Both the position numbers and the translations under genes were made by a program. From UBA7236 sp964638865 (GTDB taxonomy: Bacteria > Bacteroidota > Bacteroidia > Chitinophagales > BACL12), in assembly GCA_964638865.1 (NCBI GenBank), contig CAZXBG010000016.1:1-36442 (forward strand): 36,442 bases of DNA, given 5' to 3'. This document shows, in pieces, positions 1-8,118 of the stretch. Positions within the stretch are counted from its first letter, which is position 1. Each line of letters opens with the position of its first letter. Below the pieces are notes generated by a model. It made no database searches, was not told the DNA's origin, and saw only the letters and a list, made by a program, of their open reading frames with translations.

Positions 1-78
1 ACTCATAACTCATTCCATGATTCATCTGTCCGAACTCCACTCGGAACATTCTCCCCACTGCAACTCCTCACTGCTCCC

Positions 79-648
79 TCACCCCTCATCGTTCCACCTA
101 AAACCCTTCACCTCTAAACCCGCCAAATCCAGAACCCGATTTACCACGGTTTCGGCCAATTCTTCAAAATTTTTAGGTAAACTATAAAAAGATGGGGTGG
201 CGGGACAAATAATTCCACCTGCCAGTGTAACTGTTTCCATGTTACGAATATGTATAAGATTATAGGGCGTATCGCGGACCATTAATAGGAGATTCCTTCG
301 CTCTTTTAGTATCACGTCGGCTGCTCTGGTAACCAGATCATTAGAGATTCCCGTGGCAATTCTTCCGAGTGTTCCCATAGAGCAGGGACTTATGATCATT
401 GTATCATATCTCGCTGATCCTGAGGCAAATGGAGCACTAAAGTCATTTTTTTGATAAAATGTAAAGTTGTAGTTTTTGTAATTTTCATTTCCCAATTCAA
501 ATTTCCATACCGCTTTTGCGTTATCACTCATAACTATTCCTACAGCAGCTAATTGATCATTTAAAGAAGTGAGTTTATCCAACAAAACCTTTGCATAAAT
601 TGCCCCACTTGCTCCTGTAATTGCTACAACTATTTTTCGTTTCAACAT
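79..648 (-). CDS. ubiX: Flavin prenyltransferase UbiX
   Basis: UbiX joins dimethylallyl phosphate to FMN to make prenylated FMN, the cofactor of UbiD-type decarboxylases. The protein has 189 residues, the usual UbiX length. A GASG nucleotide-binding motif lies at residues 12-15, SPCSMGTLG at about 87-95, and the family segment from KERR to HIRNM at about 115-137. No UbiD homologue is in the window, so the client enzyme (ubiquinone/menaquinone-type or aromatic acid decarboxylase) is unknown. The gene is divergent from the thioredoxin gene at 730. Its last codons run into low-complexity DNA (positions 40-90) that resembles the dispersed CACTGC/CTCACTGC repeats of this genome. The C-terminal residues may therefore come from repeat sequence. 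Confidence 0.93.
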   Translation of the reverse strand: MLKRKIVVAITGASGAIYAKVLLDKLTSLNDQLAAVGIVMSDNAKAVWKFELGNENYKNYNFTFYQKNDFSAPFASGSARYDTMIISPCSMGTLGRIATGISNDLVTRAADVILKERRNLLLMVRDTPYNLIHIRNMETVTLAGGIICPATPSFYSLPKNFEELAETVVNRVLDLAGLEVKGFRWNDEG

Positions 649-690
649 ATTAAGAGTTAGTTAATGATTGCAAGTTAACATTTATGGAAT

Positions 691-698
691 TATTTTTG
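691..698 (+). promoter_or_regulatory. Bacteroidota-type promoter -7 box for the thioredoxin pair
   Basis: TATTTTTG fits the Bacteroidota consensus TAnnTTTG. A TTG at 668-670 lies 20 bases upstream as the -33 element. Transcription would begin near 703-706, leaving a leader of about 25 bases before the ATG at 730. I infer it from sequence alone. Confidence 0.5.
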
Positions 699-729
699 TT
701 TGATCAAAGTTGAAATATAAAAAAAAACT

Positions 730-1347
730 ATGCAGAAGAAATATTACGTTATTGCCCTATTGATTGTGATAACCGGAACTTTACTCGCTTTTGGATTGCC
801 CCAAAGGTCCTCTGAAATTACCCCTGAAACAGCTAGAGACCTTTCGGTTGCTACCGATTCAGCCTTTACGGAATTTAAGTGGAATACGGTAACAGAATCG
901 ATTGAGTTGCAAAAAACAAGTAAAAAGAAATTATTTATCGATGTGTATACAACGTGGTGCGGGCCCTGTAAAATGTTGGATGCAAATACATTTTCCAATC
1001 CTGTTATCCGAAAAATACTTACAGAATACTATATTCCAACAAAATTTAATGCAGAAAGTGGGGATACTATTTTATTTAAAGGACAAACCTTTACAAACCC
1101 GAATTATTCGCCGCAGCCAAGAAAAAGCACACATGAATTTGCCCTTTATATCGCTTCAACACAAAATGGATTAGGTTATCCAACTATGGTTTTTTTAGAT
1201 GAGGAATTAAATATGATGCAACCAATAGCAGGTTATCTCACCCCGCAACAATTGGAACCTATTTTAGTGTATTTTGGAACAGATGCCAACAAAACAACCG
1301 ATTGGCCTACTTATTACGCTGCATTCAAATCCTCTATATCTCAATAA
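730..1347 (+). CDS. Exported thioredoxin-fold protein (CGPC)
   Basis: A 205-residue protein with an N-terminal hydrophobic signal or anchor (residues 5-22) and a thioredoxin domain. The active site WCGPC places the redox cysteines at C77 and C80, and the cis-proline is P151 in GYPT. It probably acts as a periplasmic thiol reductase or oxidase. A family insertion containing the THEFAL segment separates the active site from the cis-Pro strand. The next gene starts 7 bases downstream and is a clear paralogue (shared THxFA insertion and GYPT motif), so the two form a tandem-duplicated operon. A promoter with a TATTTTTG box lies just upstream. The substrate is not evident; cytochrome c apoprotein reduction or general disulfide exchange are possibilities. 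Confidence 0.88.
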   Translation: MQKKYYVIALLIVITGTLLAFGLPQRSSEITPETARDLSVATDSAFTEFKWNTVTESIELQKTSKKKLFIDVYTTWCGPCKMLDANTFSNPVIRKILTEYYIPTKFNAESGDTILFKGQTFTNPNYSPQPRKSTHEFALYIASTQNGLGYPTMVFLDEELNMMQPIAGYLTPQQLEPILVYFGTDANKTTDWPTYYAAFKSSISQ

Positions 1348-1354
1348 ATTCCAT

Positions 1355-1945
1355 ATGATAGTAGAATTATTGATCACTGCGTTCTTGTCCGTTTATCCAA
1401 CGGAAAAAACTGTAACAAAATCCGCTGTTAAAACGGAATTAACAGACAGTATACATTGGACAACGCTGCAAACAGTAAATAAAACCGTTGAAAAAAATAT
1501 AAAAAAGAACAAGGTAAAAGACGATAAACTTATAATGATTGATTTTTACACCGACTGGTGCGGATGGTGTAAACGCCTTGATAAGGAGACTTATATGGAT
1601 GCTGAGGTGATAGAATTAACAAATAAATATTTTTACGCCATAAAATTTGATGCCGAGCAAAAAGATTCTGTTGAATTTGCAGGAAAAATGTATAAGCTCA
1701 AAGCAGCAGGCAGCAGAGGTACCCACGACTTTGCAATGGAAATGGGGTCTCGTCCGGGTGGAAGAATAGGGTATCCAACAATAAGTTTTATAGATCCAAT
1801 GGGGAAAAAAATTGCAGTAGAGGCTGGTTTTAAAGACGCTGCAAAAATGAAACTCACCCTTATATTTTATGGGGAAGGACACTATAAAACCAAAGATTTT
1901 ATTACCTTTCAGAAGGAATATAACCAAAGCCAGTTAACCGATTAG
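1355..1945 (+). CDS. Exported thioredoxin-fold protein (CGWC), paralogue of upstream gene
   Basis: I place the start at the ATG at 1355, not the in-frame ATG at 1274. The earlier start would overlap the upstream gene by 74 bases and add 27 residues that do not look like a signal sequence. From 1355 the protein has 196 residues and starts with a short hydrophobic stretch (residues 2-14) that could be a weak signal. The active site is WCGWC (C69, C72), followed by a THDFAM insertion and the cis-Pro motif GYPT, as in the neighbour. CGWC differs from the CGPC of the upstream copy, which would be expected to shift redox potential, so the pair may have split roles. Confidence is high for the fold, moderate for the start. 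Confidence 0.87.
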   Translation: MIVELLITAFLSVYPTEKTVTKSAVKTELTDSIHWTTLQTVNKTVEKNIKKNKVKDDKLIMIDFYTDWCGWCKRLDKETYMDAEVIELTNKYFYAIKFDAEQKDSVEFAGKMYKLKAAGSRGTHDFAMEMGSRPGGRIGYPTISFIDPMGKKIAVEAGFKDAAKMKLTLIFYGEGHYKTKDFITFQKEYNQSQLTD

Positions 1946-2060
1946 GTGACTTAACTTGCGATATTTTATTTGTGTTTTAAATGTGCCGAATATTATCTGA
2001 CATTATTTTCTGTTTTATTAGCTAAGTATATTGGGGCATCTTATATTTGCCCGTTTTTTA

Positions 2061-4007
2061 ATGTCTGCAAAAGCTTCCCATAATAGTAAACTAACTGGTG
2101 CGGGTGTGTTAATAACACTCGGAATTGTTTTCGGCGATATAGGTACGTCCCCAATTTATGTGATGAGTGCCATTTTCGGCGACCTTGAAATTTCGAAGGA
2201 GTTGATTTATGGTGGAATGAGTTGTGTTTTTTGGACTCTTATCGTAATTACCACAATCAAATATGTTTATCTGGCACTTAATGCAGATAATAATGGGGAG
2301 GGAGGGATATTCGCTCTGTATGCTTTACTGCGGCGTTACAAAATTAAATGGGCTATAATTCCGGCATTAATCGGATGTGCTGCGCTTATTGCTGATGGAT
2401 TTATAACTCCGCCGATCTCTATATCATCTGCTGTGGAAGGATTAAAGATTTTAAATCCTAACATTAATACGGTACCAATTGTTATTTCCATTTTAATTGC
2501 ATTATTTGTTTTTCAGCAATTCGGAACAAAAGTGGTTGGAAGTACTTTTGGCCCCATCATGATGGTTTGGTTTCTTATGATAGGTACCCTGGGAATTATA
2601 GAATTAGTGAAACAACCACAGGTTTTAGAAGCATTAAACCCTTATTGGGCATTTAATCTTCTCGCAAATTTTAAAGGGGGTATCTGGTTGTTAGGAGGTG
2701 TTTTTTTGTGTACAACCGGCGCCGAAGCCTTATATTCTGATCTTGGTCATGTTGGAAAACAAAATGTTCGTATGAGTTGGAATTTTGTGATTGTGATGTT
2801 GCTTTTGAGTTATTTAGGACAATCGGCACATGCATTGGAAATGATAGGAGAACCCATGCATGAACATAGTTTATTTTATACCTTAATGCCACCTTGGTTT
2901 CTGCCAATCGGAATTATAATTACTTCAGCGGCAACAATTATTGCAAGTCAGGCATTGATAAGTGGTTGTTTTACCATGGTGAATGAAGCCATGAAATTAA
3001 AACTCTGGACCAATCTTAAAGTTGTATATCCCACTACACAAAGAGGACAGATATATTTGCCGGCAATTAATTGGTTTTTATTAGCAGGTTGTATTGTAGT
3101 TGTTTTAATTTTCCGTGAGTCGCGAAATATGGAGGCAGCGTATGGTCTTGCAATTACCATTGATATGTTAATGACTACTTTGTTGTTGACCAGTTTGATG
3201 CGACTGCGCAAGAAGAGTTGGATAGTGATTGGCATATTTGCTACTGTATATTTATTTATTGAAGGTGTATTCTTCCTTTCCAGTGCAATGAAATTTATGC
3301 ATGGAGGATGGTTTACCATTTCATTGGCTATTGGGCTTTTCTTTTGCCTCTGGATTTTTTATCAGGCAAGAAAATTGCGTGCAAAACATACTGAATTTGT
3401 TGAGATAGACAGTTACTTGCCCGCCATTCAGGATTTAATGCGTGATGAAACAATACCAAAGGAAGCAACCAATTTGGTGTACATGGCAATGGTGAACGAT
3501 AAAAATCATATCGATTCAAATATTATTTATTCCATATTCAGAAAAAGGCCAAAACGGGCAGATGTTTATTGGTTTGTGCATGTGGATATTGCCAACGACC
3601 CATATTTAGCTTCCTATTCTATTGATACCATTATTCCCAAAAAGATATTTTTTGTAAGACTGCGTTTTGGATTTAAAGTGGATCATAAAGTAAACGTAAT
3701 GTTCCGCAAAATTGTGGAGGAAATGGCTGCAAGTGGTGAAGTGGATATTTTAAGTAATTATCCGAGTTTACGCAAACATAATATGTATGCCGATTTTAAA
3801 TTTATTCTGCTAAATACCCGCGTTGCCAGCGATAATAAATTAACGCCTTGGGAGCAATTTGTAGTTAAAGGATATCGCCTCATTAAATCATTGAGTCTTC
3901 CAACCCACGAAGATTTTGGACTCGAACTTACCAACGTGGAATCAGAAATGGTTCCTATCAGCGTGCGCGATGCGATAGAGATCAAGCTGGAGAGAATTAA
4001 GAAGTAG
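2061..4007 (+). CDS. kup: Low-affinity K+ uptake protein, Kup/HAK/KT family
   Basis: Kup imports potassium, probably with protons, across the inner membrane. The start at ATG 2061 gives 648 residues and places the family signature GDIGTSPIYV near residues 25-34. An upstream in-frame TTG at 2031 would add ten residues without support. About twelve hydrophobic segments fill the first 440 residues, including the conserved EGGIFALYALLRR segment after TM2. A soluble C-terminal domain of about 200 residues follows, as usual for the family. It is monocistronic by spacing: 115 bases after the thioredoxin pair and followed by a minus-strand gene. No regulatory RNA (for example a c-di-AMP riboswitch) was recognised upstream. 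Confidence 0.95.
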   Translation: MSAKASHNSKLTGAGVLITLGIVFGDIGTSPIYVMSAIFGDLEISKELIYGGMSCVFWTLIVITTIKYVYLALNADNNGEGGIFALYALLRRYKIKWAIIPALIGCAALIADGFITPPISISSAVEGLKILNPNINTVPIVISILIALFVFQQFGTKVVGSTFGPIMMVWFLMIGTLGIIELVKQPQVLEALNPYWAFNLLANFKGGIWLLGGVFLCTTGAEALYSDLGHVGKQNVRMSWNFVIVMLLLSYLGQSAHALEMIGEPMHEHSLFYTLMPPWFLPIGIIITSAATIIASQALISGCFTMVNEAMKLKLWTNLKVVYPTTQRGQIYLPAINWFLLAGCIVVVLIFRESRNMEAAYGLAITIDMLMTTLLLTSLMRLRKKSWIVIGIFATVYLFIEGVFFLSSAMKFMHGGWFTISLAIGLFFCLWIFYQARKLRAKHTEFVEIDSYLPAIQDLMRDETIPKEATNLVYMAMVNDKNHIDSNIIYSIFRKRPKRADVYWFVHVDIANDPYLASYSIDTIIPKKIFFVRLRFGFKVDHKVNVMFRKIVEEMAASGEVDILSNYPSLRKHNMYADFKFILLNTRVASDNKLTPWEQFVVKGYRLIKSLSLPTHEDFGLELTNVESEMVPISVRDAIEIKLERIKK

Positions 4008-4151
4008 ATTTATGGAATAGTAATAAGAAAACTTTTCTCTATTTACTTAAGTGCGGGTAGTTTTATGCTATTTATCTGAAATGCCTTAAAGTGCATCTCA
4101 TTGGGCATCATTCTTCTGCTGCATTAAAGAAGATAAAACCCTACAATAATC

Positions 4152-4346
4152 TTATGCTTCATCTTTTGTATTCCTGACTAATCCTATGCCTGATGCAAAG
4201 AAAATTATTCCGAGTATTCCGAAAATAATGATTCCCCTTACGTCACGGTTAGCACCTTCAGTATTCATGAATAGAACGGCAGTGTAAATCAATCCGCCAA
4301 TTCCTAAAACAGTTAGCAATGCACCAAATATTCTTTTTAGATTCAT
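4152..4346 (-). CDS. Small two-TM membrane protein of unknown function
   Basis: A 64-residue protein if started at the second in-frame ATG (4346); the first ATG (4355) adds three residues. Two hydrophobic segments (about residues 5-26 and 38-56) are separated by a polar loop containing the NTEGANRDVRG segment, with a charged tail ending in KDEA. Similar small double-TM proteins starting MNLKRIFG are, to my knowledge, common and uncharacterised in Bacteroidota. It stands alone, convergent with kup and divergent from the long gene-free region upstream. I cannot assign a function. Confidence 0.7.
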   Translation of the reverse strand: MNLKRIFGALLTVLGIGGLIYTAVLFMNTEGANRDVRGIIIFGILGIIFFASGIGLVRNTKDEA

Positions 4347-4903
4347 AATGTACAAATTTTAATTAAAATGCCATAAACTATCGTTTACTATTACGAGAAG
4401 ATATTAATTGACCTCCAAAATTATTCTCGCCGCGATTTAATTTATTCAACTAAATCATTTTTCCATGCTTCTGATAAATATAATGATTTACTTCTTTCAA
4501 TTATGTTGTAAATTGTTCATCAAGATAAAAGTCGCCTTGTTTTTTGCCTTTGATTTATTTTGTGTTATGAAAACAATAATAAAGCCACAAGTGATAGCCT
4601 GGTATTATTTAAATAGTTGCACAACCTGGACAATAAGTTAGTTGATACACACAATTATGCATGTTTCCTTGCTTTTATTTATGGTAATATTTATAGGTAT
4701 TAGCAAAGTGATGCAACCTTGAATGTGGTTAGGATGCTGTTTAGGGTGAATTAGAACTCGTGTATCTGCAACTAAATGGTTTTTTAAATATCAATAAAAT
4801 ACCATCCCTTTACCTCCATCATTTAAATAAAAACCCGATAAACCCATTTTTTGATTTAAGCGGTAATGGTTTCCGAAATAATTAGTAAGAAATTTTCATT
4901 TCA

Positions 4904-4933
4904 GGGGAATTAAATTCCCATCTGGGGAATTAA
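4904..4933 (+). repeat. Two copies of GGGGAATTAA spaced 20 bases
   Basis: GGGGAATTAA occurs at 4904-4913 and again at 4924-4933, exactly 20 bases apart, which is about two helical turns. The first copy is also half of an inverted repeat, GGGAATT (4905-4911) and AATTCCC (4913-4919). It lies about 105-135 bases upstream of the start of the dehydrogenase operon. The arrangement would suit binding of a regulator on one DNA face, but no function is shown. Confidence 0.5.
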
Positions 4934-4973
4934 TTGATAATTGATAGAAAATTTTTGCCGTAGAAAGCGCATC

Positions 4974-4997
4974 AAACATATGTTAATACATATGTTT
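4974..4997. promoter_or_regulatory. Perfect 10-bp inverted repeat, likely operator of the dehydrogenase operon
   Basis: The arms AAACATATGT (4974-4983) and ACATATGTTT (4988-4997) are perfect reverse complements around a 4-base spacer TAAT. The palindrome ends 41 bases before the ATG at 5039. A near-consensus -7 box (around 5008-5016, TACATTTTG) lies just downstream, so a bound dimer would sit over the -33 region. That geometry fits a repressor, or an activator contacting polymerase. There is no T-run, so it is not a terminator. The cognate regulator is not in the window. Confidence 0.6.
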
Positions 4998-5038
4998 AAT
5001 TGCCGCATACATTTTGATTTGAAGAATGAAACTGGAAT

Positions 5039-6490
5039 ATGCAAAAACCGATACTACTCATTCTTTTTATTTCCTTAATTACTTTTTTTTCTTCCTGCTA
5101 CGGAATCAGAGCTTCAAAAGGAGGGGGGCAGCATATTGAACAGTCATTAAGGGTAATCGATCCGAATGATATTGCATTACCTGATAATTATAAAATAGAT
5201 ATTGTGGCAACAGGGCTCACATTCCCGAGTGGAATCGCATTCGACGATAAAGGTGCAGTCTATGTTATTGAAGCCGGATATGCATACGGTGAAGTATGGC
5301 TGGCACCGCGATTGTTAAAAATTGAAAATGGTAAAACAACAGAAATAGCAAAAGGAAGCAATAACGGTCCCTGGAATGGTATCACATTTTATGAGGGAAA
5401 TTTTTACGTTGCAGAGGGGGGTACACTTGAAGGAGGTAAAATTTTAAAAATATCGCCGGAAGGAAAGATAACACCGCTGGTTTCAGGCCTTCCCGGAATT
5501 GGCGATCACCACACAAACGGCCCGGCGATCAAAAATGGGTTTATTTATTTCAGTCAGGGCACAGCAACTAATTCAGGTGTTGTAGGAAAGGACAGTTATG
5601 AATTCGGATGGTTGAGCCGGAACCCGGCTTTTCACGATATCCCTTGTGCAGATATCACAGCTACCGGAAAAAATTATGAGACTGATAATTTTTTAACCGA
5701 GGAGGAGAATGACAAATCAATCACGGGACCTTATTCATCGTTTGGCACTTCAGTAACATCAGGACAGATAATGAAAGGTGAAATTCCTTGCACGGGTGCA
5801 ATATTAAAAATGCCTGTTAATGGCGGTAATATTTCTGTTGTTGCATGGGGCCTTCGCAATCCATTCGGACTTGCATTTGATAATAATGGGAATTTATTTA
5901 CCACAGAAAATAGTTACGACGACAGAGGCAGCCGCCCGGTATGGGGAACAGGTGATGTGTTATGGAAAATAAAGGATGGAAGTTGGTACGGGTGGCCTGA
6001 ATATTCTGCCGGAAAATCGCTTACCATGGATGATGAGTTTTCACCTCCGGGCGATAAAAGAGTTGTGCAGATAATAAATAACGTTTCTGCTATTCCTGAT
6101 CCTGTGGCGATTCTCGGAGTGCATTCTTCTTCTAATGGATTTGATTTTTCATTTGATGCTGATTTTGGTCATGTGGATGAAGCATTTATTGCACAATTTG
6201 GTGATATGGCTCCAGGTGTTGGAAAAGTGCTGAATCCCGTAGGATTTAAAGTGGTAATGGTAAATGTAAATACAGGAGTAATTAATGATTTTGCTGTTAA
6301 TAAAGGTAAGAAAAACGGCCCTGCAACCATGCTTGGGTCAGGCGGAATTGAAAGGCCTGTGGATGTAAAATTTAACAACGATGGCTCAGCATTATATATC
6401 GCAGATTTCGGAATAGTGAAAACAGGTGATCAGGGCCCTCAGCCGATGGAAAATACAGGTGTTGTTTGGAAAATATCTAAAATAAAATAA
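5039..6490 (+). CDS. Exported sugar/sorbosone dehydrogenase-like beta-propeller lipoprotein
   Basis: A 483-residue protein resembling the glucose/sorbosone dehydrogenase (PQQ-type) and NHL six-bladed beta-propeller families. Residues 1-20 form a lipoprotein signal with the acylation cysteine C20 (FSSC). Family-like stretches include GDHHTNGP, YFSQGTATNSGVVG, FGWLSRNPAFHDIPC and LRNPFGLAFDNNGNL. It should sit on the membrane facing the periplasm or surface and oxidise an alcohol or aldose. PQQ-binding residues cannot be confirmed by eye. One base separates it from a cytochrome c gene, the natural electron acceptor for such an enzyme, and an outer-membrane barrel follows. The palindrome at 4974-4997 suggests regulated expression. 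The substrate is unknown. Confidence 0.8.
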   Translation: MQKPILLILFISLITFFSSCYGIRASKGGGQHIEQSLRVIDPNDIALPDNYKIDIVATGLTFPSGIAFDDKGAVYVIEAGYAYGEVWLAPRLLKIENGKTTEIAKGSNNGPWNGITFYEGNFYVAEGGTLEGGKILKISPEGKITPLVSGLPGIGDHHTNGPAIKNGFIYFSQGTATNSGVVGKDSYEFGWLSRNPAFHDIPCADITATGKNYETDNFLTEEENDKSITGPYSSFGTSVTSGQIMKGEIPCTGAILKMPVNGGNISVVAWGLRNPFGLAFDNNGNLFTTENSYDDRGSRPVWGTGDVLWKIKDGSWYGWPEYSAGKSLTMDDEFSPPGDKRVVQIINNVSAIPDPVAILGVHSSSNGFDFSFDADFGHVDEAFIAQFGDMAPGVGKVLNPVGFKVVMVNVNTGVINDFAVNKGKKNGPATMLGSGGIERPVDVKFNNDGSALYIADFGIVKTGDQGPQPMENTGVVWKISKIK

Positions 6491-6491
6491 C

Positions 6492-6830
6492 ATGAAAAAA
6501 TTTCTTTTCATACCAATATTTTCTGTGCTATTAATTGCGTGCACCAGCAGGAGATCAATTCCCATTTCCGGTGAACTGATGACAACTGATACGCATGTTT
6601 TAAACGGTGAAAAAATGTTTAACGCCAATTGTCAGAAATGCCATCCAGGCGGAGAGGCAGGGTTGGGGCCTGCATTAAATTCTAATCCGGCACCGCGTTT
6701 TATAAAAGCTTTTCAGGTGCGTACTGGGTTAGGTGCAATGCCGAAATTCACAAAGGATGAAATTCCAAAAGAGGACCTTAAAGACATAACATTATATCTT
6801 CATGAGTTGCGTAAAAAACCTGCTAAGTGA
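6492..6830 (+). CDS. Small cytochrome c lipoprotein
   Basis: A 112-residue class I type cytochrome c. A lipoprotein signal ends in LLIAC with lipid cysteine C17. The haem-binding motif CQKCH spans residues 47-51, and M83 in GLGAMPKF is the likely distal ligand. The C-terminal helix (LKDITLYLHELR) is typical of the fold. It follows the dehydrogenase by one base and overlaps the next gene by four (GTGA), so the three are almost certainly co-translated. The likely job is to take electrons from the upstream dehydrogenase. Haem attachment would need the Ccm system; ccmE and ccmF are in this window at 24629-27523. Confidence 0.9.
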   Translation: MKKFLFIPIFSVLLIACTSRRSIPISGELMTTDTHVLNGEKMFNANCQKCHPGGEAGLGPALNSNPAPRFIKAFQVRTGLGAMPKFTKDEIPKEDLKDITLYLHELRKKPAK

Positions 6831-7891
6831 GAATTTTATATGTTATCTATTTCCTCTTAGTGTTCTCTATAAAAACAATTGATGCACAGGACTCCCTAAA
6901 AGTGCTTAAAATAATACCATTTCCCAACCTTGGATATTCTCCCGAAACAAGATGGTATATTGGTGGAGTAGCCTTATTTAATATTGATCGTTTTCATGAC
7001 AGCATTACACGCGTGAGCAATATTAAACCGGAAATAAATTTCACTCAGAATAAACAGGTGATAATAAGCATTAATTTTAATTTATATTCGAAAAGCAATA
7101 ACTGGGTTGTTTATGGTGAAAATTCATTTTCAAAATTTCCTGAAAATTACTGGGGTATTGGGAATAACACCTCCGAAGAGAATATTCAAAGCTATGAAGC
7201 AAACCGAATAGAATTTGAAAATGAATTTCTACACAAAATATTGCCCTCATTTTATGGAGGGATTAAATTCCGATATGAAAATATTTATAATGTTACAGGT
7301 ACTGGAGAATTTTTATCAGATCCGGGGGTTCAGGGAAACCAGGGTGGTATATCTTCCGGGTTCGGATATAACTTACAGTTTGATACTCGGGATAATATTT
7401 TAAATGCAAAAAGCGGAAGCCTGCTAAATTTTTCCAATGTATTTTTTAGTTCTGCAACCGGAAGTGAATTTAATTTTATCAATTATGAGGGTGATATACG
7501 AAAATTTATTTCTATTACAGGTGCTGATATTATCGGGATGCAATTAAAAGGTGTATTTAATTCAGGTTTGCCACCATTTAGGATGTTAGCGCTTTTAGGC
7601 GGTGATAGCGATATGAGGGGATATTATAACGGTCGGTTCAGGGATAATAATTATCTGAGTATGCAGGCTGAATATCGAAGGTTTATTTGGAAATTTGTTG
7701 GCGTTGCTGTATTTGCCGGCGCAGGAAGAGTTGCACCTGATCTGGATTTCGCGATCGCCGGGTTTAAACCTTCCATAGGAGGTGGTTTACGCTTACGCGT
7801 TGATAAACAAAATGACATTAATTTGCGATTTGATTATGCCGTAGGTAAAAATTCAAGTGGGTTTTACGTTGCTTTTGGCGAAGCATTTTGA
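6827..7891 (+). CDS. POTRA-less Omp85/BamA-type outer-membrane barrel
   Basis: The GTG start at 6827 overlaps the cytochrome stop codon (GTGA). It gives a 354-residue protein with a signal peptide (cut near TIDAQ, residues 17-21). The rest is consistent with an outer-membrane beta-barrel: alternating strands, many aromatic girdle residues and a terminal phenylalanine (GEAF). The segment GGDSDMRGYYNGRFRDNN resembles the conserved RGY/GRFRD lid region of the Omp85 (surface antigen D15) superfamily. There is no room for POTRA domains between the signal and the barrel, so it fits the barrel-only Omp85 group known from Bacteroidota. Coupling to a dehydrogenase and cytochrome is unusual. It may be a porin or export partner for the module. 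Confidence 0.75.
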   Translation: MRILYVIYFLLVFSIKTIDAQDSLKVLKIIPFPNLGYSPETRWYIGGVALFNIDRFHDSITRVSNIKPEINFTQNKQVIISINFNLYSKSNNWVVYGENSFSKFPENYWGIGNNTSEENIQSYEANRIEFENEFLHKILPSFYGGIKFRYENIYNVTGTGEFLSDPGVQGNQGGISSGFGYNLQFDTRDNILNAKSGSLLNFSNVFFSSATGSEFNFINYEGDIRKFISITGADIIGMQLKGVFNSGLPPFRMLALLGGDSDMRGYYNGRFRDNNYLSMQAEYRRFIWKFVGVAVFAGAGRVAPDLDFAIAGFKPSIGGGLRLRVDKQNDINLRFDYAVGKNSSGFYVAFGEAF

Positions 7892-7959
7892 TTAAATTTA
7901 GGAACTGTATCGTATAAAGTTGCCAAATTACTCCGAACAACAATTAGATTATAAGATTC

Positions 7960-7991
7960 GTGTACCTGCCTGCCAACTTTGGTAGGTGCAC
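7960..7991. repeat. Imperfect hairpin of a dispersed intergenic repeat type
   Basis: GTGTACCTGCC (7960-7970) can pair with GGTAGGTGCAC (7981-7991) across a 10-base loop. As RNA all eleven positions pair if two G-U wobbles are allowed. There is no T-run, and the gene upstream ended 68 bases earlier. It may be a copy of an abundant palindromic repeat, or a processed RNA 3' end. Confidence 0.4.
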
Positions 7992-7995
7992 GATT

Positions 7996-8118
7996 GAACA
8001 GCCGAAAGTAATGGATTAGGGGTTTAAAAAAAAGTAGCCACGAAAATGAACAGCCGAAAGTAATGGATAATGGGTTAAATAAAAGTAGCCACGAATGCAC
8101 GAATGAACAGCCGAAAGG
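7996..8118 (+). repeat. Three-copy intergenic repeat (GAACAGCCGAAAG unit)
   Basis: Units begin at 7996, 8048 and 8105 (spacings 52 and 57). Copies 1 and 2 share the longer core GAACAGCCGAAAGTAATGGA and then a GGGTTTAA/GGGTTAAA segment and AGTAGCCACGA. Copy 3 is cut short after GAACAGCCGAAAG. The whole unit is repeated, not just a short core with unique spacers, so it is a decaying tandem repeat and not a CRISPR. Confidence 0.75.

Larger units (their letters stand above)
4356..5038. other. Gene-free stretch, 683 bases, with operator-like repeats at its right end
   Basis: AT-rich sequence with no convincing coding region. It holds the promoter regions of the small membrane protein (left) and of the dehydrogenase operon (right). 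Structured elements are confined to 4904-4997, listed separately. A 24-codon reading frame at 4567-4641 was considered and rejected. Confidence 0.7.

Noticed and set aside
4567..4641. 24-codon reading frame in the gene-free stretch, with a faint resemblance to the N-terminus of ArsC/Spx-like proteins (YYLNSC)
   Set aside because: Far too short, the second cysteine of a CxxC is absent, and no continuation is found in the other frames downstream.
7864..8100. Minus-strand reading frame of 78 codons over the repeat cluster
   Set aside because: It overlaps the Omp85 gene end and translates repeat DNA; it shows no coding character.
7996..8118. Possible CRISPR array (regularly spaced GAACAGCCGAAAG)
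   Set aside because: Only three copies, unequal spacing, the spacers are themselves similar because the whole unit is repeated, and no cas genes are present.
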